Assembly (NCBI GenBank): GCA_017476005.1 | Contig: JAFVEM010000038.1 | Location: 1-64,000 of the forward strand | Direction: 5' to 3' | DNA from: Selenomonadaceae bacterium | Lineage (GTDB): Bacteria > Bacillota > Negativicutes > Selenomonadales > Selenomonadaceae | DNA length: 64,000 bases | Shown here: positions 23,472-33,269 of the stretch, piece after piece | Position numbering within the stretch: the first letter of the stretch is position 1 | Layout of the letters: each line of letters begins with the position of its first letter | The notes under the pieces: generated by a model | What the model was told of the DNA's origin: nothing | Seen by the model: only the letters and a program-made list of their open reading frames with translations | Databases searched by the model: none | Translations under genes and position numbers: made by a program

Positions 23472-24704
23472 CTAAAGATCAACCATACTCCCCATATAGC
23501 CGATGAGATCTCGGTTCTGTTCGCGTACCTCGGCCACAATTATGTTGTAGTATGGTTCGCAGTGATCAATGACGGCGCTGATATGCACAAAGAAATCCAT
23601 TAGCGCCTTATCCTCTAGGGGCATTTTTTTGGTATAAACCATGGCGGTGAGAATAAACTCCGTCAGCTTGTAGGCCGTCAGAAACACCTCGTAGTTCTCC
23701 GCTATGGTTCCTTGTACGCGGAAGGGATAAATGCTCACAAAGAACTCGTTGACCAGATAATTTTCCATTACATGCCGGTATTCGTTTATTATCTGCTTTT
23801 GCGTATCGCGAAATCCATGCTGAAAAACTTGTTCCAGCTCTTGGAGGGACAAGGTAGGCCGATCCTCCCCGTAACCGAAGGCCTCTGTCACGGCGCTAGT
23901 GAACAGGGGATCGCTGGCAAAAAAGCGAGAATCCCGGCCGTATAATTTCTCCAAGAGTATAAGCAACTGTTGCAAATAATCCGTGGGCTGAAAGCAAAGC
24001 ATATCCGTCAGCTCCGGCAAGTGCTGGCGAAAAGCCGCCGTCCCGTATCCTTGGGCGAGCGCGGTTACATCCTGTAACCTGCCCTCCGCCAGCAAATCCT
24101 CCAGTTGCAGGGTAAAGAAACCAAGAACCACCAAACGCTGATTTATACTGAGGTGACGATCCTGCAAAATAGCGATGCAGGCGCTTTGCATATTCCTTAA
24201 ATGCCGTTCCAGTGGGCGTTGCTCCTCGCTGGTAGTAAAATATTTCACCCTGCCAGCATTAACGTCGCAATTCACCTCAACAAACGGCATCGGTTCTTTG
24301 CCCAGCAACGCCATTTCTGCCGCCACCGGACAAGACATGGAAAGAGACCGTTCCATAAAGCCTTCATCTTGGAAAAAGTAGTTATAACGTGGGAAGGTTT
24401 GACAGATCGCGCAGAGATAGGCCGCGCCAAATTTCTTTTGGATTTGACAGAGTTTATCCTCGCGCAAAAAGGGACAGGCGCGTTTGTCGTCCAGCATGAT
24501 GGCGTAGTTCTCCCCGTCATCTTCCCGTTTTAGATGGGACAGAATACTTTGAGCTTGGCTTTTTGGCCTTATTTTGCCATACCGTTTGTAAGTCTCCTTA
24601 TCCACTATTATTTTCCAGAAGCGACAACATTTGGCATTACACTTCGTCCCGTCGCACTTGAATCTACTCACATATTCCGGCTGAAAACAGGGGCTTGTTC
24701 CCAA
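23472..24704 (-). CDS. fliB: Flagellin lysine-N-methylase FliB, paralogue 2
   Basis: 410 residues. Same architecture as the gene at 11154: FKCDGTKCNAKCCRFWKIIVD, CPFLREDKLCQIQ, CAICQTFPRYNYFF and SCPVAAEMALLGK, with the helical C-terminal half ending in ENYLVNEFFVSIYPF and following residues. By family it methylates flagellin lysines using SAM and an Fe-S cluster. The sequence is clearly diverged from paralogue 1, so the two may act on different flagellins or sites. The TTG start at 24704 has GAGGG about 8 nt upstream. It stands 27 bp downstream of serS in the same direction. Confidence 0.88.
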   Translation of the reverse strand: MGTSPCFQPEYVSRFKCDGTKCNAKCCRFWKIIVDKETYKRYGKIRPKSQAQSILSHLKREDDGENYAIMLDDKRACPFLREDKLCQIQKKFGAAYLCAICQTFPRYNYFFQDEGFMERSLSMSCPVAAEMALLGKEPMPFVEVNCDVNAGRVKYFTTSEEQRPLERHLRNMQSACIAILQDRHLSINQRLVVLGFFTLQLEDLLAEGRLQDVTALAQGYGTAAFRQHLPELTDMLCFQPTDYLQQLLILLEKLYGRDSRFFASDPLFTSAVTEAFGYGEDRPTLSLQELEQVFQHGFRDTQKQIINEYRHVMENYLVNEFFVSIYPFRVQGTIAENYEVFLTAYKLTEFILTAMVYTKKMPLEDKALMDFFVHISAVIDHCEPYYNIIVAEVREQNRDLIGYMGSMVDL

Positions 24705-24731
24705 GTATGTTTCCCTCTTTCTTATCTAATG

Positions 24732-26009
24732 TTAATCCTTCCGTATGACCTCCACGCCGCCCATATAGGGAATCAGCGCCTTGGGAATACGCACCGAGCC
24801 GTCTTCTTCTTGATAATTTTCGAGGATGGCCGCCACCGTCCTGCCCACCGCTAGGCCGGAGCCATTCAAAGTATGCACAAACTCCGGCTTTTCCTTGGGG
24901 GCGCGACGGAACTTGATATTGGCGCGTCTGGCCTGATAATCGGTGCAGTTGGAGCAGGAGGAAATCTCCCGATATTTTCCTTGGCTGGGGAACCAGACTT
25001 CAATATCGTAAGTCTTGGCCGAGGTAAAACTCATGTCGCCGGTGCAAAGTTGCACCACATGATAGGGAAGTTCCAAAATCCTCAGCACATCCTCCGCCGC
25101 ATCCACCATGCTTTCCAACTCATCCCAAGAAGTCTCCGGCGTACAGAATTTTATTAGCTCCACTTTGTTGAACTGGTGTTGCCGAATAAGCCCCCGAGTA
25201 TCGCGACCGGCGCTGCCCGCCTCGGCGCGGAAACAGGCGGTGTAGGCGCTGTAGTATTCCGGTAGCTTCGCTCCGTCCAAAATTTCCTCCCGATGATAAT
25301 TCGTGGTAGGGACTTCGGCTGTCGGCACCAAATAATAATCCAAGCCCTCCAGCTTGAACATATCTTCGGCGAATTTGGGAAGCTGTCCCGTGCCGATCAT
25401 GCTGTCCTTGTTCACGATGTAAGGCGCGAGCATTTCCGTGTAGCCGTGTTTGTTGGCGTGTAAATCCATCATAAAATTGATACAGGCTCGCTCCAGTCGC
25501 GCTCCCAGTCCTTTATAGAAGGTGAAACGCGCTCCGGTGACTTTCGCCGCCCGTTCCGCATCAAAAATGTCTAGGTTTTCGCCGATTTCCCAATGCGCCT
25601 TGGGGGTAAAGGAAAATTCCCGGGGTGTTCCCCATTTTCGTACTTCGGGATTTTCCGTATCGTCCTTGCCTATGGGGACATCCGCTTTGGGCATATTGGG
25701 TATATGGAGCAAAATATCCTTCAGCGCATCTTCCGTGCGTTTTAATTCTTGGTCAAGGGAGGTTATCTCCTCCCCCACCCCACGCATTTCGGCCACCAGC
25801 CCGGCGGCGTCCTCCCCGGCTTTTTTCAATCGGCTGATTTCTTTTGACACGGTGTTGCGCCGATTCTTTAGTTCCTCGGATTTCCCCAAAAGCTCACGCC
25901 GCTTCTTTTCTAATTCGGCAAAATCCGTTAAGTCCAAAGGATTGTGGCGATTCTTTAGCATCTCTTTAACCGCATCTAAATTATCCCGGACAAACTTCAT
26001 ATCCAACAA
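24732..26009 (-). CDS. serS: Seryl-tRNA synthetase
   Basis: 425 residues, normal length. The N-terminal antiparallel coiled-coil arm that grips the tRNA-Ser variable arm spans residues about 30-100 ([19 protein letters not shown]). Class II motifs follow: [35 protein letters not shown] (motif 2) and [17 protein letters not shown] (motif 3). The TTG start at 26009 has AAGGAG 9 nt upstream. No T-box leader is visible; the leader is a copy of the palindromic repeat. Confidence 0.96.
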   Translation of the reverse strand: MLDMKFVRDNLDAVKEMLKNRHNPLDLTDFAELEKKRRELLGKSEELKNRRNTVSKEISRLKKAGEDAAGLVAEMRGVGEEITSLDQELKRTEDALKDILLHIPNMPKADVPIGKDDTENPEVRKWGTPREFSFTPKAHWEIGENLDIFDAERAAKVTGARFTFYKGLGARLERACINFMMDLHANKHGYTEMLAPYIVNKDSMIGTGQLPKFAEDMFKLEGLDYYLVPTAEVPTTNYHREEILDGAKLPEYYSAYTACFRAEAGSAGRDTRGLIRQHQFNKVELIKFCTPETSWDELESMVDAAEDVLRILELPYHVVQLCTGDMSFTSAKTYDIEVWFPSQGKYREISSCSNCTDYQARRANIKFRRAPKEKPEFVHTLNGSGLAVGRTVAAILENYQEEDGSVRIPKALIPYMGGVEVIRKD

Positions 26010-26025
26010 AATTGCTCACTCCTTA

Positions 26026-26100
26026 TTGGGGCTTTGCCCCAAACCCTACAAGGGACGCTGTCCCTTGACTCTGCCAAAGGGCATTGCCCTTTGGAATCCC
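26026..26100. repeat. Modular palindromic intergenic repeat, copy 2
   Basis: Modules TTGGGGCTTTGCCCCAA, AAGGGACGCTGTCCCTT and CCAAAGGGCATTGCCCTTTGG follow each other. A separate hairpin (cctccctcttagagggagg, 26117-26135) lies beside it. Confidence 0.8.
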
Positions 26101-26168
26101 GATTGGTTTATTTTGCCTCCCTCTTAGAGGGAGGTGGCAGCCCATGGGGCTACCGGAAGGAGTCTCCC

Positions 26169-27659
26169 CTACGAGGTCGGCGAATGCCGGTAAAGTTTCA
26201 GTTTTGGCTTGTTTGGCGGCCATTCTGTTATAAATTGCCATTCTTCCTCTTTAAATTCGGTGGGAAAACGCTTAAAGGCATGTTCCTCCAGCACCAGATA
26301 CACGCTACCTTTTGACGGCAAATCCTCTTTGGCCATGAAGGGCATGACATTTTTGCTGTCCCAAGTCATAGTCTTGGTTTTTTTCGCGGCAATAGCCTCT
26401 CGGCTTTCTAAGGCGTACATGGGATGCCCCGTGTAATAAACCACCGAGGCCGGGTAGTCCCCCACGCTCACTAGGAGGTAGTCGGCGCTTGCCTCCTGCT
26501 TTACGGCGGCGGCAATATGCTTACCGGCAAAATGGCCGTCCTGCCACAGCTGAAAACCTAAAACCGACGTCACCAACAGGCACAATCCCACGCCTACCCC
26601 GGCGCAGATTTTTTTCATTTGGCCGTAGGGCGCGAGCCACCTAGCCGTTAAGAGTGCCAGCGGCAAAAAAGCCGGCAAGGAATACGTTGGATATTTCGTC
26701 GCCATGCATTGAAAGAAAGCGTTGACGAAAACCGCCCACACAATCAAAAATTGTGTAGCCGGAGACAATTCCGCCCAGAATCGGCGTAGCCTAGGAAGAA
26801 GTTCGCGTCCGACGCGCCTTTCCGCCCACATTTTAGTGACGGCAGTTTTTACCACGCCCACCGACCAAGGCAACATTCCGAGGAACCAAATGGTCAAGTA
26901 AAAATACCAATGGTTCCACTTTTCATGTTCCGAGACCGTTGCCCTAAGAACATTATGCACCCCGAAGAAAGTCCCGGTAAAATCCTCTCCGTGCAGCGCG
27001 TACATTTGCCAATACCAAGGAGCGGCCACTGCCAAGAAAATCAGCATCCCGGAAAAAATTTTAAGCCGTTTCAGCTCCCCTAAGTCGTGCCTCAAAGCTA
27101 GGTACAGCAGGATAATCAGCCCCGGCATCCCTAGGCCGATAGGGCCTTTGGTGAGGGTGGCCAGCGCCGCTAGAAAATAGCCGAGATAATACAAGCCTCG
27201 TTTTTTCCGACTGTACCCACCATAAAAGGCGATTAAAGCGCCGTTCATAAAGACGAAGAGGCTCATGTCCGTGATGATAATTTTGGCCACGAACCAGTAT
27301 ATGAGGGAAGTGGCGAGAATCACCGCCCCCCAAAAGCCGGTTTTTTCGTCGTAAATGCGCCGCCCGAAAAAATAGGTGAGCCACACGCCACCGGCGGCAA
27401 AGAGGGATGGGAAAAAACGCACCCCAAAGTCGCTTATCCCAAACAAACAGTAGGACAGAATTAACTCCCAGTAGAAAAACACCGGCTTGTCGTACCAGTA
27501 GTTACCGTAGATTTGGGGCGATACCCAGTCCCCGGAGCGCCACATTTCGGCGGCGGTCTGGGCGTAATTTACCTCCACCGGGTCGCTTACAGGGAGGGCA
27601 TTACTTCCCAGAAAAAACATGACCGACAGCAGGAGTAAGACGCCTAGGTGACGGGTCAT
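26169..27659 (-). CDS. ArnT/GT39-like membrane glycosyltransferase
   Basis: 496 residues with about ten membrane helices. The large first periplasmic loop carries the acidic motif SDPVEVNYAQTA and GNYWYDKPVFFYW typical of ArnT and PMT-type GT-C enzymes, which use polyprenyl-phosphate sugars. Further family blocks are ALATLTKGPIGLGMPG and ATKYPTYSLPAFLPLALL. Likely transfers a sugar to lipid A, a polysaccharide or a protein outside the inner membrane; the acceptor is unknown. Its start overlaps the next upstream gene's stop by 4 bp (ATGA). Confidence 0.88.
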   Translation of the reverse strand: MTRHLGVLLLLSVMFFLGSNALPVSDPVEVNYAQTAAEMWRSGDWVSPQIYGNYWYDKPVFFYWELILSYCLFGISDFGVRFFPSLFAAGGVWLTYFFGRRIYDEKTGFWGAVILATSLIYWFVAKIIITDMSLFVFMNGALIAFYGGYSRKKRGLYYLGYFLAALATLTKGPIGLGMPGLIILLYLALRHDLGELKRLKIFSGMLIFLAVAAPWYWQMYALHGEDFTGTFFGVHNVLRATVSEHEKWNHWYFYLTIWFLGMLPWSVGVVKTAVTKMWAERRVGRELLPRLRRFWAELSPATQFLIVWAVFVNAFFQCMATKYPTYSLPAFLPLALLTARWLAPYGQMKKICAGVGVGLCLLVTSVLGFQLWQDGHFAGKHIAAAVKQEASADYLLVSVGDYPASVVYYTGHPMYALESREAIAAKKTKTMTWDSKNVMPFMAKEDLPSKGSVYLVLEEHAFKRFPTEFKEEEWQFITEWPPNKPKLKLYRHSPTS

Positions 27660-28603
27660 TTTTTATCCTCGCTAAAGAGTCCGTCAAAATCCTTGACTTT
27701 CTTGGCCTTCTGTACCTCTGCCGGGATTTCCACCTTGTCAATTTGGTTGAAGGCTTCGCCGGTGGCTTCAAATTTTAGATTGATGGTTTCCGCCATGGCG
27801 GCGTATTTGAATTTATCGACGGTGGACATATCGGAGGCTTCAATCAAGGCTCTGGCTGCCCGACGTAGCGGCTCGGTGAGGTCGGCGTGAATAGCCGTAA
27901 TTTGCTTGGAATCAAGTTCCTCCGTCAGATTAAAAGAAAAATCCCCCCAGGCCTTGAGGGCGGTGTCTATCAGTTTGGCCTCATGGGGCTTCAATGTCAG
28001 CTTTTTATCTTTGCCCTTGTTCTGCGCTGCGATATTGCTTTGCACTGCGGCGGCAAATTTTTCCCCGTCGATGGTCACATTGTAAACGCGCTGATTGCCC
28101 TCTAGATTCGCCAACTGCACATCCTTGACCAAGGCCATAAAATTTTCGGCGTAGATAGCGGCTAAGGCTTTATCTGCGGCCTTTTTTTCTTCGGGGTTCT
28201 TCGTTTTGGCTTCTTTTTTCAAGTCCTTCTTGGTAATTATCTTGCGCCACTGGTCATTATATTGGCTGTAGAAAATAAGCTCCTTCTCTGTCTCCTGCCA
28301 GTAGAAGGGAACCTCCTTACTGAGGGGAGATAGAAGCTGGGTTGGGGTCAACGCCACCTGGGCGACTCCCTGCGAAACAATGAGCGGCGTTTCCTTCAAG
28401 GTAACGTCTAGGCTGGCCGTAGCCTCTCCCAAAGGGGCGCTGGCCGCTAAGAGCAGATGATAAGTGCCGCTGTCGGCGCCGTCTTCTTTTAAGACTTCCT
28501 CCAGTTGAGCCATGGGCGTAGCGTCTTCTGCCGCCCACGCAGTACCTCCGGTGAAGAGCAGACAGGCGGCGGCCAGACCGGCAATTTTTTGTTTCAAGTT
28601 CAT
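27656..28603 (-). CDS. Exported protein of unknown function
   Basis: 315 residues with a clear Sec signal peptide (IAGLAAACLLFTGGTAWA). The mature part is Ala/Lys-rich and includes a highly charged stretch (KKDLKKEAKTKNPEEKKAADK). Near residues 65-130 it has LxVTLKETPLIV followed by EKELIFYSQYNDQWRKI, a beta-strand pattern reminiscent of LolA/DUF-type periplasmic lipid binders, but this is weak. It is translationally coupled to the GT39 gene downstream. Confidence 0.72.
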   Translation of the reverse strand: MNLKQKIAGLAAACLLFTGGTAWAAEDATPMAQLEEVLKEDGADSGTYHLLLAASAPLGEATASLDVTLKETPLIVSQGVAQVALTPTQLLSPLSKEVPFYWQETEKELIFYSQYNDQWRKIITKKDLKKEAKTKNPEEKKAADKALAAIYAENFMALVKDVQLANLEGNQRVYNVTIDGEKFAAAVQSNIAAQNKGKDKKLTLKPHEAKLIDTALKAWGDFSFNLTEELDSKQITAIHADLTEPLRRAARALIEASDMSTVDKFKYAAMAETINLKFEATGEAFNQIDKVEIPAEVQKAKKVKDFDGLFSEDKK

Positions 28604-28616
28604 GGTGTTTTTCTCC

Positions 28617-29321
28617 TTATATCCTTACCTCAAAATGCTGAGGTTTTTCCTCGTTTTTAGGCGTTATTTTTTTTCGGAGCGGCTTCTGGGTTTCTAAATC
28701 CTTGAGGGCGTCGCCTACTTTTAAGCCTACGCTGTCGATATAGTTTTCTTCGGGCGGCGCAGATTTTTTTGGCAGGGTAGTTAGCTCCGGCGGCTCTTTC
28801 TTCTTCATAAAAACCTTGAAAAAAACCACGGCAAGAATAATGCCGCTGATAATGCTAAAACCCCAATAAAGGACGCCATGTTCGCCGCCGGCAGTGGGAA
28901 TGGCGCCGAGGCTTTTGGCGGTCAAGGCGCCGGTCTCCTGATTGTCTTCGGCAAAAACGGACATATCAACTTCTTGGCGTGGCGTCGGCGCAGTTTGGGT
29001 AGCCGGAGTAGCAACAGGCATATTTTTGGTTTCGGTACTGGCGTTGGTATTGGTATTATCTCGCTGTTCGTTTTGCTCGGCGGTCTCCTTGGACTGCTCT
29101 TTTTTTTCGGCACTCTCCGGCCTAGTCACCACTTTTTTGGTTAAAGCTCCCTTACCGTCGGCTACCGCTTGTCTGGCTTGATTTTCCAGCCGGGTGTCGT
29201 TGTCTTGTTTGCTGTTTTGGGGAACGGTACTTTCGTGGACGCTCCCCCCCTCCTGCAAATTCACTTTCGGGACGGTGGGAGGCGTAGGCGGCGTGGGCGG
29301 TGTCGGTACGGTAACAGCCAT
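28617..29321 (-). CDS. Single-pass membrane protein with Pro/Thr-rich N-terminus
   Basis: 234 residues. It starts with a Pro-Thr repeat (VPTPPTPPTPPTVPK), then a long polar, Asn/Thr/Glu-rich region. One membrane helix (GVLYWGFSIISGIILAVVFF, residues about 150-170) is followed by a basic cytoplasmic tail of about 60 residues. The layout recalls FliO, a short flagellar export protein with one helix and a basic tail, but the residues do not allow that call. The start overlaps the proC stop by one base. Confidence 0.7.
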   Translation of the reverse strand: MAVTVPTPPTPPTPPTVPKVNLQEGGSVHESTVPQNSKQDNDTRLENQARQAVADGKGALTKKVVTRPESAEKKEQSKETAEQNEQRDNTNTNASTETKNMPVATPATQTAPTPRQEVDMSVFAEDNQETGALTAKSLGAIPTAGGEHGVLYWGFSIISGIILAVVFFKVFMKKKEPPELTTLPKKSAPPEENYIDSVGLKVGDALKDLETQKPLRKKITPKNEEKPQHFEVRI

Positions 29322-30133
29322 TATCGCCCCAACTCTTTGGATTTTTCGGTGGCGGCTATAACCGCTTCCATCATGGCGCTACGCACTCCGGCTTTTTCCA
29401 GAACTCGCACTCCGGCAATAGTAGTTCCGGCCGGCGAGGTTACTTTATCGCGCAAGGCGTCGGGGTGTTCCTCGGTGTCCAAAACCATTTTCGCCGCGCC
29501 GTACATGGTTTGCGCCGCGAGGAGGGTCGCCACGTCGCGAGGAAGTCCTGCCGCCACACCGCCGTCGGACAAAGCGTCGATAACGAGGAAACCAAAAGCC
29601 GGGCCGCTGCCCGACAGTCCCGTCACCGCATCCAAGAGATTTTCCGGGAGTTTAACCACGCGCCCTACCGCGCCCCACAAATCCTGCACCAATTCTCCGT
29701 GCGCGGTTGTCGCGTTTTTCCCCAAGGCGAAAGCCGCCATTCCGGCGCCTACCGCTTGGGCAACATTGGGCATAATCCTGATAATGGGCTGACTTGCCCC
29801 GAAGTTCTTCTCGATATTTTTCAGCTGTAACCCGGCCACCACCGAAATTAGGAGAGTATTGGCAGAGATTTTATTGCTGATTTCCTCCATGGCAGTCTGG
29901 GCATCTTTGGGCTTAACAGCCAGACAAAGCGCCTCCACTTTCGAGAGAAAATCATCTGCGGTCGTGGCGGTATTTACCCCGTAACGGCTACGCAGTTCCT
30001 CGCCGCGCTCGGCGCGTCGCTCCGCCACAAAAATATTTTGCGCCGCCGTGAGTCCCGACGGCACCAAACTTTTTATTAAGGCTTCAGCTAAGGCGCCACC
30101 GCCGATAAAACCCAGTTTTAGATTTTTGTTCAT
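29321..30133 (-). CDS. proC: Pyrroline-5-carboxylate reductase
   Basis: 270 residues. Last step of proline synthesis (P5C to proline with NAD(P)H). The N-terminal Rossmann motif is LGFIGGGALAEALIKSL. The C-terminal signature DAVTGLSGSGPAFGFLVIDA and DKVTSPAGTTIAGVRVLE is complete. Part of the compact minus-strand run 34199-26169. Confidence 0.96.
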   Translation of the reverse strand: MNKNLKLGFIGGGALAEALIKSLVPSGLTAAQNIFVAERRAERGEELRSRYGVNTATTADDFLSKVEALCLAVKPKDAQTAMEEISNKISANTLLISVVAGLQLKNIEKNFGASQPIIRIMPNVAQAVGAGMAAFALGKNATTAHGELVQDLWGAVGRVVKLPENLLDAVTGLSGSGPAFGFLVIDALSDGGVAAGLPRDVATLLAAQTMYGAAKMVLDTEEHPDALRDKVTSPAGTTIAGVRVLEKAGVRSAMMEAVIAATEKSKELGR

Positions 30134-30137
30134 ATTG

Positions 30138-30959
30138 TTACCTCTCTCTGTGTTGCCAAATCCCCAGTTTAGCCATGGCCTCCGCTTTCCACAAGCGGAA
30201 TTTAAATTCCGTTAAACCGAAGTGGGGACAGGGGATGTTCACCCGTTGCAGGAGATAGGGATTGGTTTCCATGGTATTAAGTCCCCCATCCCCCGTCACC
30301 GCCGTCAAATATTCGTTTTCCTTGAGCAGTTCCGGCAAAGTGTCGTCATAGGCGCCGTTGGGATAGGAAAGGGAAAACACGGTGTCTATCCCATTCCATT
30401 CCATGAGGAGTTTGGATAAATAAACTTCGTCGCGCCTGTCCTCCGGCGAAAGCGCCGTCAAGGGGATATGATTGGCGGTGTGGCTACCGATTTCAATGCC
30501 CCGGCGTTGCATATCCCGAAGTTCGTCCCAAGTGAGGTAGCGCGGCTGGCCGATATTGTTGGTCACCATATAGACCGTGGCCTTCATGCCATATTCCTCT
30601 ATAATGGGGAGCATCTCGTAATAATTATCGGCGTAGCCGTCGTCAAAGGTGAGGACAATGGGTTTCTCCGGCAAAGTGAGCTTGCCCCGTTTGGCCTTCA
30701 TGTATTCCAGCAGGGAAATGGTGGTATAGCCTTCCCTTTGTAAATAGGCCAGCTCTTCCCTGAAGTCCTCCGGCGGCACGTTGTAGGCAGTTTCCTCAGG
30801 TTCTATCTCACCCGAACATACCATGTGATATTCCAAAATGGGAAATCCCTGCGGCGTGGGCGTTAAGTACAGATACCCTGCCCCAAAAAGTACCATCAGC
30901 CCCAGCAAAGCCGTCAGCGTCCCCACTATCTTGCCAAAGATGCCTTTTACCGGCACCAT
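30138..30959 (-). CDS. Membrane-anchored polysaccharide deacetylase
   Basis: 273 residues. An N-terminal membrane anchor (IVGTLTALLGLMVLFGAGYL) is followed by a NodB domain: LEYHMV, VLTFDDGYADNYYEMLP (catalytic Asp and metal Asp), IGSHTANHIPL (metal histidines) and SYPNGAYDD. Members remove acetyl groups from GlcNAc-type polysaccharides at the cell surface. The exact polymer is unknown. Tight spacing (1-4 bp) to neighbours on both sides. Confidence 0.9.
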   Translation of the reverse strand: MVPVKGIFGKIVGTLTALLGLMVLFGAGYLYLTPTPQGFPILEYHMVCSGEIEPEETAYNVPPEDFREELAYLQREGYTTISLLEYMKAKRGKLTLPEKPIVLTFDDGYADNYYEMLPIIEEYGMKATVYMVTNNIGQPRYLTWDELRDMQRRGIEIGSHTANHIPLTALSPEDRRDEVYLSKLLMEWNGIDTVFSLSYPNGAYDDTLPELLKENEYLTAVTGDGGLNTMETNPYLLQRVNIPCPHFGLTEFKFRLWKAEAMAKLGIWQHRER

Positions 30960-30960
30960 C

Positions 30961-31878
30961 TCACCCCCTCGCCAGTTCCATGAGTTTTCGCAACCGGTGA
31001 TTCAGCCCCGACTTGCTGACGCAAAGAATAGCCGCCAGTTCCGCGAGAGATGCCTCCGGATTATTTCGTCTGGCGGCGGCGGTCTCACGCAGAGTTTTGT
31101 TAAGGGTGGGCAAAAGCCCCACCTTATCCAGTTTGCCGATGGCCTCCATTTGTCGCGCCGCCGCCTCGCCGATTCTTTGCAGGTTGGCCGTTTCGCAATT
31201 CACCAGTCGATTTACCTGCCCCCGTACTTCCTTGAGATTTTTGGCTGATTCAAAGGCTTCCACCGCCGCTTCCGCCTTTAACATGCCCAAAAAATCCATT
31301 ACCGCCTCCCCTTCTTTAAGATAAACCACATAAGCGTCTTTGCGTTCGCTGTCACCGGGGGTAAAATCCAAACGCTCCAGTAAATCCCGTATGAGTGCCG
31401 CTAGAGGCTGGTTTTCCGTGGCTATTTCCAAGTGATAATCGGCGGTGGGGCGGCTGACGCTGCCTCTGGCCAGAAAGGCTCCTTTGAGGTAAGCCACTTG
31501 GCAACAGGTACGCCGCACTAGGTATCGGTCGAGGCTTTTTTTGTGTCGCCCTCCCTTGTCTGCTGGGTTCAGCAAGTTATTAAGGGTAGGCGAAGGAAGC
31601 AACATAATGGCGTAGCTGTTGGTTTTTTTCAAACGGCGACCGCGGCTGACGGCTATTTTAGTGAGAACTCCCGGCAGTTCGCTTTTGATGAGAGTTAAGA
31701 CCAGACGCGCCACCGCCGCGTTTTCCGTCACGAAACTTAGACTGCCCTCCGGACTTTCCGCCGGCCTTTGGCCGCCTAACCTAAGCAGCGCCGCCAGCTC
31801 TGCCCGGCGACAACACTCTTTCCTCGCCGGCTTTTGATGCGCCAACTCGTTTTTGACTTCCGTGGCAAAGGAGGGCAT
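30961..31878 (-). CDS. whiA: Sporulation/division regulator WhiA
   Basis: 305 residues. The N-terminal part is a LAGLIDADG-homing-endonuclease-like fold without nuclease residues (CCRRAELAALLRLGG, YLKGAFLARGSVSRP). The C-terminal helix-turn-helix is EASLAELAAILCVSKSGLNH. In Gram-positive bacteria WhiA affects cell division and chromosome segregation. The conserved whiA-yvcK-rapZ order is intact and is a Firmicutes/Actinobacteria hallmark. Confidence 0.96.
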   Translation of the reverse strand: MPSFATEVKNELAHQKPARKECCRRAELAALLRLGGQRPAESPEGSLSFVTENAAVARLVLTLIKSELPGVLTKIAVSRGRRLKKTNSYAIMLLPSPTLNNLLNPADKGGRHKKSLDRYLVRRTCCQVAYLKGAFLARGSVSRPTADYHLEIATENQPLAALIRDLLERLDFTPGDSERKDAYVVYLKEGEAVMDFLGMLKAEAAVEAFESAKNLKEVRGQVNRLVNCETANLQRIGEAAARQMEAIGKLDKVGLLPTLNKTLRETAAARRNNPEASLAELAAILCVSKSGLNHRLRKLMELARG

Positions 31879-31893
31879 GGCGATTTCCTTTCT

Positions 31894-33225
31894 CTAGGGT
31901 AAACGATGCCCCTTCGTCATAAGGGCGCTGATGTCGCCGGAGCGGAGGCCGTAAGCCATTTTGATTACGTTGTGGGAGAGCTTTTCCGGGTCATGGCGAA
32001 TAACATCCGTTTCGTTGATTATATCCGCCTTGATAAAACCGATGCCCAAATCATTGATGGCCTCTTCGTCGATAAGTACCGGATAGGCGCCCTTCTCGGC
32101 GTAATAGGCTTGCATTTCCGGGGAAATGGGATGGGAATTTACCAGCATATAATCAATAACACCTTGCCCGGCGTGGTCGATGATGGCCTTGGCGTGCATG
32201 GAAGCGGTGTAGCCGTCGGTTTCTCCCGGCTCGGTCATGACGTTGCAAATATATATTTTCACCGCTTTGCTTTGCCGAATTACCTCCGCCACTCCTTCCA
32301 CCATAAGGTTCGGCATGATGCTGGTGTAGAGACTGCCCGGGCCTAAAATGATGGTGTCCGCCGTGCGTAGAGCTTCCAAGGCAGACTCCACCGGCGCAAC
32401 TTTTTCCGGGAACAGGCGGATGCGTTTGATGCGTTTGTGTACTTTACAAATCTGGGATTCGCCTTCCACCACCGTGCCGTCTTCCATGATAGCGTCCAGT
32501 CGCACATGTTCTCGGCTCGACGGCAGAACCCGGCCTTTCACCGCCAAAACCTTGGAGGATTCTTTCAGGGCTTGCTCCATATCCCCGGTAACTTCCGCCA
32601 TGGCCGCGATAAAAAGATTGCCAAAACTGTGTCCGGCCAATTCGCCCTTGCCGGCAAAGCGATACTGAAAAAGTTTTTCCATCAAAGGCTCGGTATCGGC
32701 CAAAGCTACCAAACAGTTTCTTAGATCTCCCGGGGGGATAATGCCCAAATCCTCCCGTAGCCTACCGGAAGAACCGCCGTCGTCCGCCACGGTCACCACC
32801 GCCGTTACGTTGCTGGTGGCAGACTTTATTCCCCTTAACAGTACCGACAGGCCGTGTCCGCCGCCGATAACCGTCACCGTCGGGCCGCGACTAAGTTTGC
32901 GTTTTTCGTAGATAATATCCACGAGACGCTCCGAGTTTTCCGGTAGCAGTACGGTAATAACGGAACGAATGATATAGCGCATGGAAAGAAGCATGAGAGC
33001 GCTGCCCAGCACCACGATGATAATGCCCACCAAAGTGGTGGCGGTGTAATCATAACTGCCTCGCCAAGCGTAAACCGCCCAGAAAATCGCCTCCTCGATA
33101 TCTACCAAGTATTTATAGTTAAACACCAAAGCCAGTCCCAAACTGGCCAGCAAAACCCCTAAAGCAAACAGCCCCATCCAGCGCTTGAATTTAAGGCCGG
33201 GGTAAAGCCATTTCAAAAGGTGCAT
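31894..33225 (-). CDS. yvcK: Gluconeogenesis factor YvcK/CofD-like, membrane form
   Basis: 443 residues. Two N-terminal membrane helices (LFALGVLLASLGLALVFNYK and TLVGIIIVVLGSALMLL) precede the CofD-like domain: VTVIGGGHGLSVLLRGIK, VVTVADDGGSSGRLREDLGI, GDLRNCLVALAD and GPGSLYTSIMPNL. Bacillus YvcK binds UDP-GlcNAc and links carbon state to envelope growth but lacks the N-terminal helices; the membrane form is common in Clostridia and Negativicutes. Lies between whiA and rapZ. Confidence 0.95.
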   Translation of the reverse strand: MHLLKWLYPGLKFKRWMGLFALGVLLASLGLALVFNYKYLVDIEEAIFWAVYAWRGSYDYTATTLVGIIIVVLGSALMLLSMRYIIRSVITVLLPENSERLVDIIYEKRKLSRGPTVTVIGGGHGLSVLLRGIKSATSNVTAVVTVADDGGSSGRLREDLGIIPPGDLRNCLVALADTEPLMEKLFQYRFAGKGELAGHSFGNLFIAAMAEVTGDMEQALKESSKVLAVKGRVLPSSREHVRLDAIMEDGTVVEGESQICKVHKRIKRIRLFPEKVAPVESALEALRTADTIILGPGSLYTSIMPNLMVEGVAEVIRQSKAVKIYICNVMTEPGETDGYTASMHAKAIIDHAGQGVIDYMLVNSHPISPEMQAYYAEKGAYPVLIDEEAINDLGIGFIKADIINETDVIRHDPEKLSHNVIKMAYGLRSGDISALMTKGHRLP

Positions 33226-33269
33226 TTTAGTACGGCCTCCATGAAAAATTTAAGCTGACGAAAAAATTC

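Noticed and set aside
26010-26168. T-box leader upstream of serS.
   Set aside because: No conserved T-box sequence or specifier stem; the space is filled with the palindromic repeat.
28617-29321. Calling the Pro/Thr-rich single-pass protein FliO.
   Set aside because: Only topology fits; conserved FliO residues are not visible and no other flagellar export gene is adjacent.
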